Assembly (NCBI RefSeq): GCF_013426915.1
Contig: NZ_AP023181.1
Coordinates: forward strand, 1,364,001 to 1,428,000
Direction of reading: 5' to 3'
Source: Paraburkholderia sp. PGU19
GTDB taxonomy: Bacteria > Pseudomonadota > Gammaproteobacteria > Burkholderiales > Burkholderiaceae
Length of the DNA: 64,000 nucleotides
A model generated the notes under the pieces. It did no database searches and had not been told where the DNA came from. It worked only from the letters and a program-made list of their open reading frames with translations. The position numbers were made by a program, and so were the translations under genes. Positions 37,998-49,342 of the stretch are shown in pieces (positions within the stretch are counted from its first letter, which is position 1; each line of letters begins with the position of its first letter).

Positions 37998-38810
37998 TCA
38001 AGCAAAGAACTCAATCATTGCCTGCGCCACCGCCGAAGCATCGTTTTCCATCGGAATATGTCCGGCCTTTGGAATTCTCACCAGCCTGGAGTACGGAATC
38101 TGCGAGACAAAGTACTCCGCATTTTCAACCGACTGGAACGTATCGTCTTCGCCCCATATCAGCACCTTCGGTGTCTTCGAAACGCGCAACTGGGGCACTA
38201 GCGCGGTCGTATAGTGGCTATACGCGGCGCCCGCCAGCGCAAGCCACGAGCGCGCCACCCGTGCGTCTTGCCAGGGATCGAGGTATTCGCTGATTTCGTC
38301 CTCCCCTGCCGGACGGCCAAGCGCGGTCATCACCGATTTGCGGCGCGCGGCAAGGATATCTTCATGCGTCGTCGCCGCTGCTACGGCAGGATCCCTAAAC
38401 CGCGCTACGCCCGGCACGGGCCATGAGTCGAACATCACCGCATTGACGAGCGCGAGCTTCTCGACGCGAATTTTCTCGTCCACAAGGATGTGCTGCGCAA
38501 CGCCACCACCAATATCGTGTCCCGCAAGCAGAATCGGTTCGTCGATACGAAGCGCCCGCAGGAACTCGACGACCCAATCGGCGAGAGCGGGAATCGATGC
38601 CTGTTCAACCGTCAGTTCACCGCCCGAACGGCCGAGGCCGGGAAAATCAACCGCAATCGCCCGAAAGCCGGCGCGCGCCAGATCGTCCATCACGGGCTGC
38701 CAGACGCGGCTCCAATATGTACCGTGAAGCATGAGTATCACGGGACCGCTTTCACCCGCGGCAAGGTAGCTGGCTTGGGTGCCCGCCACATCGACAGTCA
38801 ATCGTTTCAT
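37998..38810 (-). CDS. Alpha/beta hydrolase
   Basis: About 270 residues (ATG at 38810 preceded by AAAGGACAG; an ATG nine codons earlier is possible). The fold is clear: VILMLHGTYWSRVWQPVMDD oxyanion region, VDFPGLGRSGG, LLAGHDIGGGVAQHIL with aspartate as nucleophile in the elbow, IWGEDDTF, and the final AGHIPMEND histidine. An aspartate nucleophile suggests a dehalogenase- or epoxide-hydrolase-like enzyme, though ester hydrolysis is possible. It follows the cupin dioxygenase gene by about 30 bases in the same direction, so it probably acts on a product of that pathway. Confidence 0.8.
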   Translation of the reverse strand: MKRLTVDVAGTQASYLAAGESGPVILMLHGTYWSRVWQPVMDDLARAGFRAIAVDFPGLGRSGGELTVEQASIPALADWVVEFLRALRIDEPILLAGHDIGGGVAQHILVDEKIRVEKLALVNAVMFDSWPVPGVARFRDPAVAAATTHEDILAARRKSVMTALGRPAGEDEISEYLDPWQDARVARSWLALAGAAYSHYTTALVPQLRVSKTPKVLIWGEDDTFQSVENAEYFVSQIPYSRLVRIPKAGHIPMENDASAVAQAMIEFFA

Positions 38811-38840
38811 TTCAATCTGTCCTTTCTGCGCATTCATTCA

Positions 38841-39374
38841 TTAGCGGATCAAGCGCTTCACATAGTCCGCGCCGAGGCCAATCGATTCATAGTGCTTGCG
38901 CGCCGCGTCGATCTTCGTGAACACATCTTCATAGCCGACCGCGACACCTTCTGGATCGACATACGTATAACCACCCGTCACATGGAACCAGGTGATCATT
39001 TCCGTGACATCTTCGGGCACGTACAGCGTATGCGTTTCGCCCGCCGGCTCATGCGCGTAGCTGCCCTGTTCGGCGATCCATTCATGCTCGAGGTAGTACC
39101 AGCGCCCTTTGAGCACGAGCGCGTGAACAGGCCCGGTGTGACGATGACGCGACAGCACTCCTGACTGCCGCACGCGCAGCAGGTTCACGTAATAGCCCTG
39201 ACTTGCGTTCAGCAGAAGCGGCTTGAAAGAAACCGTGGAAGTGGTGGGTACCCACAGGTTGTCGTCCTGCAGATAGGTGTCGAGCACGCCGAGATGGACA
39301 AGGTCCGCAGTCATGTCCTGCGGCTGCGCGAGTTGGTACGGAATTGCATTTTCGTCGGGTTTTCGTGGGTTCAT
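38841..39374 (-). CDS. Cupin dioxygenase, 2,4'-dihydroxyacetophenone dioxygenase-like
   Basis: 177 residues with one cupin barrel: QSGVLSRHRHTGPVHALVLK carries the metal-binding histidine pair, then GRWYYLEHEWIAEQGSYAHE, PAGETHTLYV with the last histidine. This matches the family of 2,4'-dihydroxyacetophenone dioxygenase, which cleaves an aromatic ketone side chain with non-haem iron. The exact substrate cannot be read from sequence. It is first in a two-gene unit with the hydrolase and faces the TetR gene across a shared promoter region. Confidence 0.75.
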   Translation of the reverse strand: MNPRKPDENAIPYQLAQPQDMTADLVHLGVLDTYLQDDNLWVPTTSTVSFKPLLLNASQGYYVNLLRVRQSGVLSRHRHTGPVHALVLKGRWYYLEHEWIAEQGSYAHEPAGETHTLYVPEDVTEMITWFHVTGGYTYVDPEGVAVGYEDVFTKIDAARKHYESIGLGADYVKRLIR

Positions 39375-39630
39375 TTCAGTTGTGCCTCTGCTCTGTACGG
39401 TTGCGTAGGCGGTGCCTGCAACAGGCCGGAATGACCTAGCTGGCCGCCGTTCCGTGGAATATTGACATCGGAGTCAATCTTGACAAGCACGACAAGAATA
39501 GCCGTAATTTCGAACATGTGCACGCAAGTGTTTTGTCGCATGCGCATCCTCGCTTGCGTTTTGTATCACTCGATATATAATGCAGCAAATCCACGAACAT
39601 TACGGCGTTCGTGCATGCAGGAGCACAACT
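39375..39630. promoter_or_regulatory. Divergent promoter region between dioxygenase and TetR genes
   Basis: A sigma-70-like promoter faces the TetR gene: TTGCGT at 39554-39559, 16-bp gap, TATAAT at 39576-39581, about 50 bases before the TetR start. The other promoter must face the dioxygenase gene. Inverted pieces CGCAAG...CTTGCG nearby could be the TetR operator. Confidence 0.5.
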
Positions 39631-40254
39631 ATGGCAAGGCCAAGAGAGTTCGATGAAGAGCGCGCGCTCGAAGCGGCGCGCGACGCGTTCTGGGAGCACG
39701 GCTACGAAGGCACGTCCACGCGCGACCTGGTGAAATACACCGGCCTGACACAGCCCAGCCTCTACAACGCGTTCGGCGACAAACGCGCGTTGTTTCGCCG
39801 CGCGCTCGAACATTACCTCGATCACACGTTGAGAAGCCGGCTAGCAAGGCTGGAACATGAATTCACGCCCGCTCTCGCCGTGACCGCCTATTTTGCCGAG
39901 ATCATTCAGCGCAGCGGATCGGATATCGGCCAGCGAGGCTGCATGCTGGTCAACTCCGTGCTGGAGAAAGACCAGCATGCGGACGGTTTGCAGGAAGCCA
40001 TCGCGAGCGAGCTGGCTGAGATAAAGGGGTTCTTTCATCGAAGCATCGTTGCCGCGCAGAAGCGCCGCGACGTTCCCAAAAGCATTAGCGCCGATGACGC
40101 ATCCGCTCATCTCCTCACGCTGCTGCTAGGCATGCGCGTGCTCGCGCGCATCGGTCCCGATGTCGAACTGCTGCGCTCGGCCGTGGAAGTATCGCTGGCT
40201 ACGCTAGGTTTGCCGCGCCTGCGGGAGGCCGAAAACAACAAGCGCAGCAAATGA
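39631..40254 (+). CDS. TetR-family transcriptional regulator
   Basis: 207 residues (ATG at 39631, CAGGAG upstream). N-terminal helix-turn-helix: MARPREFDEERALEAARDAF, YEGTSTRDLVKYTGLTQPSL, YNAFGDKRALFRRALEHYLD. The C-terminal ligand domain is helical (GCMLVNSVLEKD, LLGMRVLARIG). This resembles the AcrR/TetR subgroup acting on xenobiotic or metabolic genes. It probably represses the divergent dioxygenase-hydrolase unit and perhaps the downstream SDR gene. Confidence 0.9.
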   Translation: MARPREFDEERALEAARDAFWEHGYEGTSTRDLVKYTGLTQPSLYNAFGDKRALFRRALEHYLDHTLRSRLARLEHEFTPALAVTAYFAEIIQRSGSDIGQRGCMLVNSVLEKDQHADGLQEAIASELAEIKGFFHRSIVAAQKRRDVPKSISADDASAHLLTLLLGMRVLARIGPDVELLRSAVEVSLATLGLPRLREAENNKRSK

Positions 40255-40336
40255 GTTTTTCGTCGCGCGGTGAGATGCGTTCATGCGAGAACGCCAACTG
40301 GCCGTGCAAATCCACTTTGTCTTTTGAAGAAGCATC

Positions 40337-41059
40337 ATGACGCAACGTACTTTTCTTATCACTGGCGCGAGCAAAGGCATTGGCCGCGCGCTGTCCGAGC
40401 GGCTCGCCCGCGCAGGCCATCAGGTTGTCGGCATCGCACGTCGCACTGATGACCCGACCTTCCCCGGCACACTGGTGAGCATCGATCTCGCCGATCGCGA
40501 CGCTACCGACAAAGGCTTGCGCGAACTGACCTCGCGCTACGCGTTCGACGGTGTCGTCAACAACATGGGCTTCGTCAAGCTCGCACGGCTCGGCGAGATC
40601 GAACTCGACGATCTGGACCGCACGTTCAGCACGAATCTCGCGCCCGCCGTGCAAACCGCGCAGGCGTTGCTGCCGAACATGAAGGAGAAAGGCTGGGGAC
40701 GCATCGTCAATCTGTCGAGCCTGGTCGTGCTGGGCGTCGCGCAGCGAAGCACGTATGCAGCCGCCAAGAGCGCGATGATCAGCTTCACGCGCACATGGGC
40801 GCTCGAGCTTGCCGACACCGGCATCACCGTCAATTCCGTGGCACCTGGCCCGACCGAAACTGAGATGTTCCGTGAAAACACGCCCGTCGGCAGCGAAGCC
40901 GAGAAGCGCTTCCTGTCGCTCGTGCCGATGAAGCGCTTAGGCAAGCCGGACGAACTCGCGGCGAGCGTCGAGTTCTTCCTTTCCGAGCCGGCAGGGTTCA
41001 TCACCGGGCAGACGCTGTATGTCGATGGTGGCGCATCGATTGGCAAGGCGGCGATCTGA
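40337..41059 (+). CDS. Short-chain dehydrogenase/reductase
   Basis: 240 residues. Classical SDR: FLITGASKGIGRALSERLAR (NAD(P)-binding glycine motif), VNNMGF in place of NNAG, then IVNLSSLVVLG with the catalytic serine, YAAAKSAMISF with the YxxxK pair, and VAPGPTETEM. It lies 82 bases after the TetR gene in the same direction. Resembles 3-oxoacyl-ACP-reductase-like oxidoreductases; substrate unknown, likely linked to the adjacent dioxygenase pathway. Confidence 0.88.
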   Translation: MTQRTFLITGASKGIGRALSERLARAGHQVVGIARRTDDPTFPGTLVSIDLADRDATDKGLRELTSRYAFDGVVNNMGFVKLARLGEIELDDLDRTFSTNLAPAVQTAQALLPNMKEKGWGRIVNLSSLVVLGVAQRSTYAAAKSAMISFTRTWALELADTGITVNSVAPGPTETEMFRENTPVGSEAEKRFLSLVPMKRLGKPDELAASVEFFLSEPAGFITGQTLYVDGGASIGKAAI

Positions 41060-41148
41060 CGCTCAGGCGATCCGTTCTCGGGCGAACCGAGTGATAGCGA
41101 CAAGGGCAGAGTTCCACGCCACCCGTTATTTCGCGCGCTTATGCCGCG

Positions 41149-42681
41149 TCATGCCCGCAGCGCCTTCGCGAGATCGGCGAGCCGGTACGGCTTGTAGACA
41201 AACGGAAACTCGTTGAAAGCACCGTACTCGTCGCGCAAGGTCGCGAGCGGGTAGCCCGATGTCAGCACCACCTTGACGGCCGGATATCCGGCGCGGACAT
41301 GGTGCGCCAGGTCCATGCCGCTCATGCCGTGCGGCATCGTGATATCCGTGAAGACCACGTCGATATCGTCGCGCTCCTTCAGAATCTCCACGGCCTCGGA
41401 AGCGCTGCTCGCCACTACGACTTCATATCCGATGCTGCGGAACAGTTCCGTCGCAAGCCCCAGCACGTCCGGTTCATCTTCGACCAGTAAAACCGTTTCG
41501 ACTTTCGAAGGGACAAAGGTATTCGCCGACTCCACGGGCTGTGCCATCGGCAGATAGAGATCGATGGTCGTGCCTTCTCCTTCGACGCTCGATATCACGA
41601 CATCGCCGCCCGACTGGGTGATAAACCCGTAGACCTGGCTCAGCCCGAGTCCCGTGCCCTTGCCAGCCGGCTTCGTCGTAAAGAACGGTTCGAAAGCCTG
41701 TTCCAGCACTTTCTGAGGCATGCCCGTTCCCGTATCGGATACGGAAATCCGTACGTAGCGGCCCGCCGGCAACACGGCCGTGACCGCTCGGTCCGATTCG
41801 ACGGTGGTCGTCGCGATCGTCACTGTCCCGCCGTCGGGCATCGCGTCCACGGCGTTGACGACGAGATTGAGCAGGGTCGCTTCGAACCGCGCGGCATCGA
41901 CGAGCGCGAACGCAGACTCTCCCGCCAGGCCGAGCTCGCATTTTGTAATGTTATCGGCACGGACTTTCACGAGCATCGGCTCAAAATCGCGGATCAGCAT
42001 GTTCAGATCATGGACTTCCGGCCGCAACGGCTGCTGGCGCGCGAAAGACAGCAGTTGCTGCGTGAGCGAAGCGCCGCGATCGATGGCCCGGCGCATGCCG
42101 TCGATCATCTTCATGTCCAGGTGCGTGCGCGACTGGGTGGCCAGCACCTGCAGGCCATTGGACAACACCGCGAGCAGATTGTTGAAGTCGTGCGCGACAC
42201 CGCCCGTGAGCCGGCCAATCGCCTCCATCTTCTGCGCCTGGAACAGCGCGATATTTGCCTTTTCTAGCGCAGCCGCCGACTGCTTGCGTTCGGTAATGTC
42301 GCGCGTGACCTTGGCAAAACCGACCAGCTCGCCGCGTTCGTCGCGAATCGCATCGACCACCACGTGCGCCCAGAAGCGGCTGCCGTCTTTGCGCACGCGC
42401 CATCCCTCGCGTTCCGCGCGGCCTTCCCGCGCCGCCGTCGCGAGAATCATGGCTGGCGCGCCGGCCGCTCTGTCCTCATCCGTATAGAAACACGAGAAGT
42501 GCCGGCCAAGAATCTCGGCGTGGCTGTACCCTTTGATCCGCTCGGCACCGACGTTCCAGCTCGTCACGATGCCGGCGGGCGACAGCATGTAGATCGCGTA
42601 GTCGCTCACACCCTGTACGAGGATGCGGAATTGCTCCGCTGTCTCGCGCGCCGTATGGTGCGTCTTGTGAATGTCGCTCAT
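41149..42681 (-). CDS. PAS-domain hybrid sensor histidine kinase
   Basis: 510 residues, no membrane segment. A PAS domain (residues ~15-130: QFRILVQGVSDYAIYMLSPA, SWNVGAERIKGYSHAEILGR) is followed by a PAC motif and then the kinase core: H-box GRLTGGVAHDFNNLLAVLSN, N-box NLVVNAVDAMP, G-boxes SDTGTGMP and GKGTGLGLSQVYGF. A C-terminal receiver (VLLVEDEPDVLGLATELF, DVVFTDITMPHG) has the phosphoacceptor aspartate. A soluble hybrid kinase that probably senses a cytoplasmic signal. It follows the response-regulator gene on the same strand. Confidence 0.9.
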   Translation of the reverse strand: MSDIHKTHHTARETAEQFRILVQGVSDYAIYMLSPAGIVTSWNVGAERIKGYSHAEILGRHFSCFYTDEDRAAGAPAMILATAAREGRAEREGWRVRKDGSRFWAHVVVDAIRDERGELVGFAKVTRDITERKQSAAALEKANIALFQAQKMEAIGRLTGGVAHDFNNLLAVLSNGLQVLATQSRTHLDMKMIDGMRRAIDRGASLTQQLLSFARQQPLRPEVHDLNMLIRDFEPMLVKVRADNITKCELGLAGESAFALVDAARFEATLLNLVVNAVDAMPDGGTVTIATTTVESDRAVTAVLPAGRYVRISVSDTGTGMPQKVLEQAFEPFFTTKPAGKGTGLGLSQVYGFITQSGGDVVISSVEGEGTTIDLYLPMAQPVESANTFVPSKVETVLLVEDEPDVLGLATELFRSIGYEVVVASSASEAVEILKERDDIDVVFTDITMPHGMSGMDLAHHVRAGYPAVKVVLTSGYPLATLRDEYGAFNEFPFVYKPYRLADLAKALRA

Positions 42682-42778
42682 CTGGGACTATCCGGTGACG
42701 GGTTCCAACGGCCGATTTTACGCTTCCGATAAACGATCTCTGTACGAGCGCCGACAGCGGCGGTCGTCGGAGCCCGGC

Positions 42779-43267
42779 TTATGGCCAGCAGCCAGCATCG
42801 ACGGGAATCCAGCGCGATGCGGGCAGGCTCTGGCATCTCAGGACTGCGCGCACGGATGCTTTCGGGTGCAGCGACCCGATGGCGGGCTGGTGCATCGCGG
42901 CGTGGACGTCGAGCGTGGCCGTCAGATCCTGAATGCGCGCCGGTTTGCGCAAAAACCGCGTCCAGGATTGCGGAAAACTTTGCGGTTCGGCAGCAGCCGA
43001 CAACAGCACGATCGGCAACCCGGAATGAGCGGGCTGCTCGTGCACCAGACGGCACAACTCGGCGCCGTCGATGCCGGGCATCTCATAGTCCGTGATCATC
43101 AGCTGGAACGATTCCCGACGCAGGATATCCAGTGCGCAGTTGGCATCTCCAGCGACGCTCACGTGGTGACCGTCGCTTTCAAGCGCCAGTTGCAGCGACC
43201 AGAGGTTCTCCTCGTCGTCGTCGACCAGCAGTACATTTGCCACGGTTTGGCTCGTCGTATCGGTCAT
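42779..43267 (-). CDS. Single-domain response regulator
   Basis: 162 residues. Receiver domain: NVLLVDDDEENLWSLQLALE (acidic pocket), LMITDYEMPGIDGAELC with the phosphoacceptor aspartate, IVLLSAAAE and FLRKPARIQDLT with the conserved lysine. No DNA-binding output domain; the tail is ordinary. It is immediately upstream of the hybrid kinase and should act with it, for example as a shuttle or by protein binding. Confidence 0.88.
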   Translation of the reverse strand: MTDTTSQTVANVLLVDDDEENLWSLQLALESDGHHVSVAGDANCALDILRRESFQLMITDYEMPGIDGAELCRLVHEQPAHSGLPIVLLSAAAEPQSFPQSWTRFLRKPARIQDLTATLDVHAAMHQPAIGSLHPKASVRAVLRCQSLPASRWIPVDAGCWP

Positions 43268-43343
43268 GCGGGTCCGCCACCACCGGCGCCGCCGTTAGCG
43301 GCAGCCGGCGCATCGTTTCGGTTAGCGAGGTCTGCAGGGCGCT

Positions 43344-43481
43344 CATTGCGCCGGAGATACGCCTGCATCGGAAGCGCCTTCGCCTTCTGACGGCGTGTCG
43401 CTTGCTGGAAAGAAGGCGCCTTGGGAAACCTCATCGGCCTGTACATCGAACGCCCATTGCCCAACTGATTGCGTTGCCATG
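43344..43481 (-). CDS. 45-residue small protein upstream of the response regulator
   Basis: A 45-codon frame with a strong ribosome site (AAAGGAG) begins MATQSVGQWAFDVQADEVSQ and is acidic with a Ser/Gly-rich tail. It ends 77 bases before the response-regulator start. An overlapping frame in the same area has an ATGA junction with the regulator but no ribosome site. Family unknown; could be a small protein or a leader peptide. Confidence 0.35.
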
Positions 43482-43556
43482 ACTCGCTCCTTTGCCCTGG
43501 TGTTACAGACAGTCCGCAATCGATGTGCCGCAACAACTTAAAAGGAGACATTCAGC

Positions 43557-43823
43557 ACGCAACGTGAAGACTTCGCACGGCAGTTGACGGCGCTGCTTCG
43601 CGACGCAGCGCCAGATTCCGTAGCGGAGTTGACGGACACAGCGATTGCCTACTGGAACGGCGAGAGGCTGGTCTACGCGTTTGTCAGCGCGGAAGGAACG
43701 GGCGCATTGGCGGGAGAGTTCGAACTCGACTCGCGCCGGTGGACAGAATGGAAAGACTGGCTCGCCGACTGGCTGACCGATCCCGTATTGAGCGTGCGCC
43801 ACGACCTACCCGGCGCGACATAA
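43557..43823 (+). CDS. Small uncharacterised protein, odd start codon
   Basis: From 43557 the frame reads TQREDFARQLTALLRDAAPD, followed by DTAIAYWNGERLVYAFVSAE and SRRWTEWKDWLADWL (88 residues). A strong ribosome site (AAAAGGAGA) ends seven to ten bases before an ACG at 43557, where an ATG would be expected; the first ordinary start is a TTG at 43584 with no ribosome site. Either ACG is used, or a start mutation has weakened the gene. Confidence 0.45.
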   Translation, partial: TQREDFARQLTALLRDAAPDSVAELTDTAIAYWNGERLVYAFVSAEGTGALAGEFELDSRRWTEWKDWLADWLTDPVLSVRHDLPGAT

Positions 43824-43986
43824 ATGACCGGACTTCGGCAAATTCGTCTGTTCAGCGCTGTGCGGCGCGGGTGCGCGGGATGCGCTCGCTTAAGGTGCCA
43901 ACCAGCGGATCGACGCTATCTGCGCATACGCCGTGCCGGACAGATCCCGCCAGTCCGACACGAACCCGGCGGAGTCCACCTCGACA

Positions 43987-46428
43987 TCAATGCACCGCCT
44001 CGCGCACGCGAGCGGCCGTCACCGCGAGATCGTGCCATGCAGGCTGGCCGGGCGCATAGCGCGCGCGAATGTAGCCTGCCAGTTCGGCGAGTTGCTGATC
44101 GTCGAAGCTGTCCTTGAAACCCGGCATGTAGCCAAGCCCTTCCGTGGCGGGCTGATCGATGCCGTACATCATCACGCGCAAAAGGTTCGCCGGACTCGCC
44201 TGGCTCACGCTGGTGTTCAGCCCCATCAACGGACGCACGCCCAGATGGCCCACGCCGCCCGATTCGGCATGACATACCGCGCAAGCCGCCTCGAACATGC
44301 GCCGTCCGTTCTGGAAACCGGCCGCTGTCAGCGCATCCGCGTTCGTCCCTGCGGCGCGCTGCGCGGCCGCGTGCGCGGCGACGGCGGCATCGACGGGCGG
44401 AGAAAGCGACGCGATGTAATGCGCTATCGCGCGCACGTCCGACTCGGGCAGACTCGCAAGTCCCGCCACGACGGGCGCCATCGGTCCCGCGGCGACGCCG
44501 TGCTCGGCGGAGAATCCTGTGCGCAGATAGGCGAACAGCGCGTCTTCCGTCCACGGCACGGGCGCCGCTCGCGCGGCGACGAGCGCCGGCGCGTCCCAGC
44601 CTTCGGCGCTGCCACCGCCGAGATACGCAAAGCCGCCCTTCTCCGCGCCCAGCGCATTGCGCGGCGTATGGCACGCGCCGCAATGCCCCGCGCCATCCAC
44701 CAGATACTTGCCGCGATTCCACAGCGCCGACTGCTGCGCGTCGGGCTGGTATTCGCGAGCATCATGAAACAGCCAGTTCCAGCCCGCGACGAGCCGCCGC
44801 TGGTTCATCGGGAACGGTAGCTTCGTTTCGGGCGCGGTCTGCTTCACGGCAGGCTGCGACTTCAGGTACGCGTATAGCGCCATCATGTCGGATTCGCTCA
44901 TGCGAGCAAACGCCGTGTACGGGAACGCCGGATACAGATGCCGGCCGTCGCGTGCAATGCCCTGGCGCATCGCGCGCGCGAACGCTTCATATGACCACGC
45001 GCCGATGCCCGTCTCGCGGTCGGGCGTGATGTTGGTCGACCAGACGGTGCCGAACGGCGTCTCCAGCGCGAGGCCGCCCGCATTGACGTGCCCGCCGGGC
45101 GCCGTGTGACACACGGCGCAGTCGCCTGCAATCGCAACCTGACGCCCGCGTTCGAGCATCGCCGCGCTCCACATCGATGCGTCGGCACCTGCGCCTACGG
45201 GCAACGGCGCAATCGGCGACGGCCCAGGCAGGATCGAGCACGCGAGCCCGATCAAGCCGCCCGCCACGCCGCCGATACTGCCGCCCGCCAGCCAGCGGCG
45301 CCAGCGCGACGGCCGGCGCGCCGCCGCGGGCGCTTCGAGCGCGACGGCGGGACCTGCTGCGGCGAACGCGCGGCGAATCTGTTCGGGGTCGAACGGCGGC
45401 GCGCGAAAGCGCACGCCCGTCGCATCGTAGAGCGCATTGGCGATCGCTGCGGCGACGGGCGCAGCCGCCTGCTCGATGCGTCGGTCGTCCGATGCGGAGC
45501 GCGTGGTGACGTTCGATACCCGCTCGCTGTGCGCTTCGATCAGATCGTGCGAGACAGGTGTGCCCGCGCCCGACGCAAAACCCGTTTCATCATGCGACGC
45601 GCGCGCGATCCGGCGCACACCGGTTGCGCGCGCAATCGCCTCTTCGATCTGCCACGCGGGCAGCCCTTGCAGCGCGTCGGCATCCGGCGTTCCCGCGCCC
45701 TGGCCCGCCACGACGCGGCGCACGGCGATATCGCCCGTTGTGCGATTGACGTCGAGATCGACCACCCACGCCGACCAGCTCATCGGCTGCGGCTCAGCGC
45801 GCGTATGCGCGTTGTTCGGCGAATAGTCAGGCAGTGCCTCGACGCGCGTAGTTGCTTCGCGCGCCTGGCCGTCGAACGCAAAGCCGCGACCGCGCAGCCA
45901 CGGCGAAGCAGGTTCTTGAGCCGCATGCGGCGCGGCGCCCCACGCCGCGCGCTCGCTCACCATGCGAATGATTTCTCGCGCGCCGGCGTCGCGCGTGGCA
46001 TCGAGATGATCGAGCCGCAGCGCGACGGGATCGCGCCGCGCGTCGTGCGCCACTTCGTCGATGAACGACTCGCGCGCGAACGCATGAGCTTGCGCGGGAA
46101 TCGCCCGCGATGGATCGTCGACGGCGACGCTCGCGTGTGCATGGCGATACAGCAACGGCGGCAGCGATGCTTGCGCGCCGGACCCACGCGCCTCGCTCGC
46201 CGCATCGCCGACGCGCGCACGATAGTGCCACTTCGCCATCGTGCCGTCCGCCGCGACGCTCGCTTCGACAGCGAGTTGCGCATCCGCATCGATGCCGTCG
46301 GCGGGCCATGCGTACTGCGCGCGACGTCGGGCAACGGCATCATCCTCGCCTTCCGTCAGGAACACGCGATTTTCGTTCAGCCGCAACGCCCGCGGATCGT
46401 CCTCGCTCATCGCGGCCTCATTGCCCAT
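43987..46428 (-). CDS. nicB: Tri-haem cytochrome c subunit with partial molybdopterin domain (NicB-like)
   Basis: 813 residues (ATG 46428; an ATG six codons later is possible). Residues ~1-370 match only the second half of a xanthine-oxidase-type molybdopterin domain, ending [18 protein letters not shown]; the N-terminal half and the catalytic GAGE glutamate are absent. A transmembrane segment (~385-405) follows. Then come three cytochrome c domains with CAVCH (~438), CGACH (~584) and CAVCH (~717). In NicAB nicotinate dehydrogenase the cytochromes pass electrons to the respiratory chain. The catalytic molybdopterin function probably resides in the separate gene at 52,039. Overlaps nicA by 11 bases. 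Confidence 0.8.
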   Translation of the reverse strand: MGNEAAMSEDDPRALRLNENRVFLTEGEDDAVARRRAQYAWPADGIDADAQLAVEASVAADGTMAKWHYRARVGDAASEARGSGAQASLPPLLYRHAHASVAVDDPSRAIPAQAHAFARESFIDEVAHDARRDPVALRLDHLDATRDAGAREIIRMVSERAAWGAAPHAAQEPASPWLRGRGFAFDGQAREATTRVEALPDYSPNNAHTRAEPQPMSWSAWVVDLDVNRTTGDIAVRRVVAGQGAGTPDADALQGLPAWQIEEAIARATGVRRIARASHDETGFASGAGTPVSHDLIEAHSERVSNVTTRSASDDRRIEQAAAPVAAAIANALYDATGVRFRAPPFDPEQIRRAFAAAGPAVALEAPAAARRPSRWRRWLAGGSIGGVAGGLIGLACSILPGPSPIAPLPVGAGADASMWSAAMLERGRQVAIAGDCAVCHTAPGGHVNAGGLALETPFGTVWSTNITPDRETGIGAWSYEAFARAMRQGIARDGRHLYPAFPYTAFARMSESDMMALYAYLKSQPAVKQTAPETKLPFPMNQRRLVAGWNWLFHDAREYQPDAQQSALWNRGKYLVDGAGHCGACHTPRNALGAEKGGFAYLGGGSAEGWDAPALVAARAAPVPWTEDALFAYLRTGFSAEHGVAAGPMAPVVAGLASLPESDVRAIAHYIASLSPPVDAAVAAHAAAQRAAGTNADALTAAGFQNGRRMFEAACAVCHAESGGVGHLGVRPLMGLNTSVSQASPANLLRVMMYGIDQPATEGLGYMPGFKDSFDDQQLAELAGYIRARYAPGQPAWHDLAVTAARVREAVH

Positions 46429-46921
46429 GTTGCTGCCGCAGATACAGTGCCGCGCGCTTCACGGCCCGCACGATCTCGAGGTGCGTGCCGCAACGGCACA
46501 GATTGAAGCGCAGCGCGTCGCGAATCGCGTCGTCGTCCGGCGACGGGTTGCGTGCAAGCAGCGCCGCCGTGCTCATGATCATGCCGTTCAGACAGTATCC
46601 GCATTGCGCCGCCTGTTCGTCGATGAACGCGCGTTGCACAGGGTGCAGCGCGTCGGGCGTGCCGAGTCCTTCGAGCGTCGTCACTTCGCGCGCGTGCGCC
46701 GCCGCGACGGGCACGACACACGAACGCGCGGGCTGACCATCGACGAGCACCGTACACGCGCCGCACTGGCCAAGGCCGCAGCCGTACTTCGGACCGTTCA
46801 GCTCGCAGTCGTTGCGCAGAATGTAGAGGAGCGGCGTGTCGGGCGTCGCGCCTTCGATGGTGCGCGTCTCGCCGTTCACCTTCAGCGTGAGCGGCTGCGC
46901 ATGGGTAGCGGATTGCAACAT
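46418..46921 (-). CDS. nicA: Nicotinate dehydrogenase 2Fe-2S subunit
   Basis: 167 residues (ATG at 46921; upstream frame is not coding). Two 2Fe-2S centres: the plant-type cluster [18 protein letters not shown] (residues ~40-58) and the helical cluster [11 protein letters not shown] with [10 protein letters not shown]. This is the small electron-transfer subunit of NicAB, which hydroxylates nicotinate to 6-hydroxynicotinate. It is followed by the cytochrome subunit with an 11-base overlap and preceded by nicC, 158 bases away, all on the minus strand. Confidence 0.9.
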   Translation of the reverse strand: MLQSATHAQPLTLKVNGETRTIEGATPDTPLLYILRNDCELNGPKYGCGLGQCGACTVLVDGQPARSCVVPVAAAHAREVTTLEGLGTPDALHPVQRAFIDEQAAQCGYCLNGMIMSTAALLARNPSPDDDAIRDALRFNLCRCGTHLEIVRAVKRAALYLRQQHGQ

Positions 46922-47079
46922 GGACTGACTCGTTAAGGATGTGCCTGGGCTGCGCGACGCCGCTGTTGCAGTTCGCCTTGCAGCCGTCCGCAGCCCGGGC
47001 GGCGCGCGCTGCGTGATAACACGCGAGCGACACGCCGCACCGCACCTTATAACCCGCCGAAATTCCGCCCGCTGCGGCT

Positions 47080-48557
<1,478 letters not shown>

Positions 48558-49310
48558 ATGAGCAAGACTTATCGGATCGGCCAGATCGTGCCGAGCTCGA
48601 ACACCACGATGGAAACGGAAATTCCGGCGATGCTGCGTCTGCGCGAAGCGATCCGCCCGGAGCGCTTCACGTTTCATTCGAGCCGCATGCGCATGAAGAA
48701 GGTCGTGAAGGAAGAGCTTGCCGCGATGGACGCTGAATCGGACCGCTGCGCGATCGAGCTTTCCGATGCGCGCGTCGACGTGCTGGGTTATGCGTGTCTC
48801 GTCGCGATCATGGCGATGGGGCGCGGCTATCACCGCGTCTCGCAGGCGCGCCTGACGAAGCACACGGCGGAGAACGGAGCGGCAGCACCCGTGTTGACCA
48901 GCGCGGGCGCGCTGGTCGACGCGCTCAAGGTGATCGGCGCAAAGCGCATCGTCGTGGTCGCGCCGTACATGAAGCCGCTGACGGAACTGGTGGTCGATTA
49001 CATCCGCAACGAAGGTTACGAAGTGCTCGACTATCGCGCGCTCGAAATTCCCGACAACCTCGAAGTCGGCCGTCATGATCCCGCGCGCCTGCCCGAGATC
49101 GTCAAGACGCTGAACTACGCGGACGCCGATGCCATCGTGCTGTCGGCATGCGTGCAGATGCCGTCGCTGCCCGCCGTCGCGAAGGTCGAGGCAATGACGG
49201 GCAAGCCCGTGATCACGGCCGCCATCGCCACGACTTACGCGATGCTGCGCGAACTGGATCTCGAGCCGATCGTCCCCGGAGCGGGCGCGCTGCTTTCGGG
49301 CGCATATTGA
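48558..49310 (+). CDS. nicE: Maleate isomerase
   Basis: 250 residues (ATG 48558, GGAG upstream; the longer frame from 48435 is not supported). Belongs to the Asp/Glu racemase-like fold: MSKTYRIGQIVPSSNTTMET, VLGYACLVAIMAMGRGYH with the first catalytic cysteine near residue 80, and IVLSACVQMPSLPAV with the second near residue 196. NicE converts maleate to fumarate, the last step of the pathway. It heads the plus-strand nicE-D-X-F-molybdopterin series. Confidence 0.92.
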   Translation: MSKTYRIGQIVPSSNTTMETEIPAMLRLREAIRPERFTFHSSRMRMKKVVKEELAAMDAESDRCAIELSDARVDVLGYACLVAIMAMGRGYHRVSQARLTKHTAENGAAAPVLTSAGALVDALKVIGAKRIVVVAPYMKPLTELVVDYIRNEGYEVLDYRALEIPDNLEVGRHDPARLPEIVKTLNYADADAIVLSACVQMPSLPAVAKVEAMTGKPVITAAIATTYAMLRELDLEPIVPGAGALLSGAY

Positions 49311-49342
49311 GTCCCCGTCAACGCCATTCATCGGAGCGTCAT

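Noticed and set aside
43264..43551. A 95-codon minus-strand frame ending in an ATGA overlap with the response regulator
   Set aside because: It has no ribosome site, low-complexity composition (Ala/Gly-rich end, many Arg) and overlaps the 45-codon frame that does have a strong ribosome site.
44000..46500. Long plus-strand frames opposite the nic genes (for example 45088-46506)
   Set aside because: They are arginine-rich shadows of the high-GC minus-strand NicB gene.
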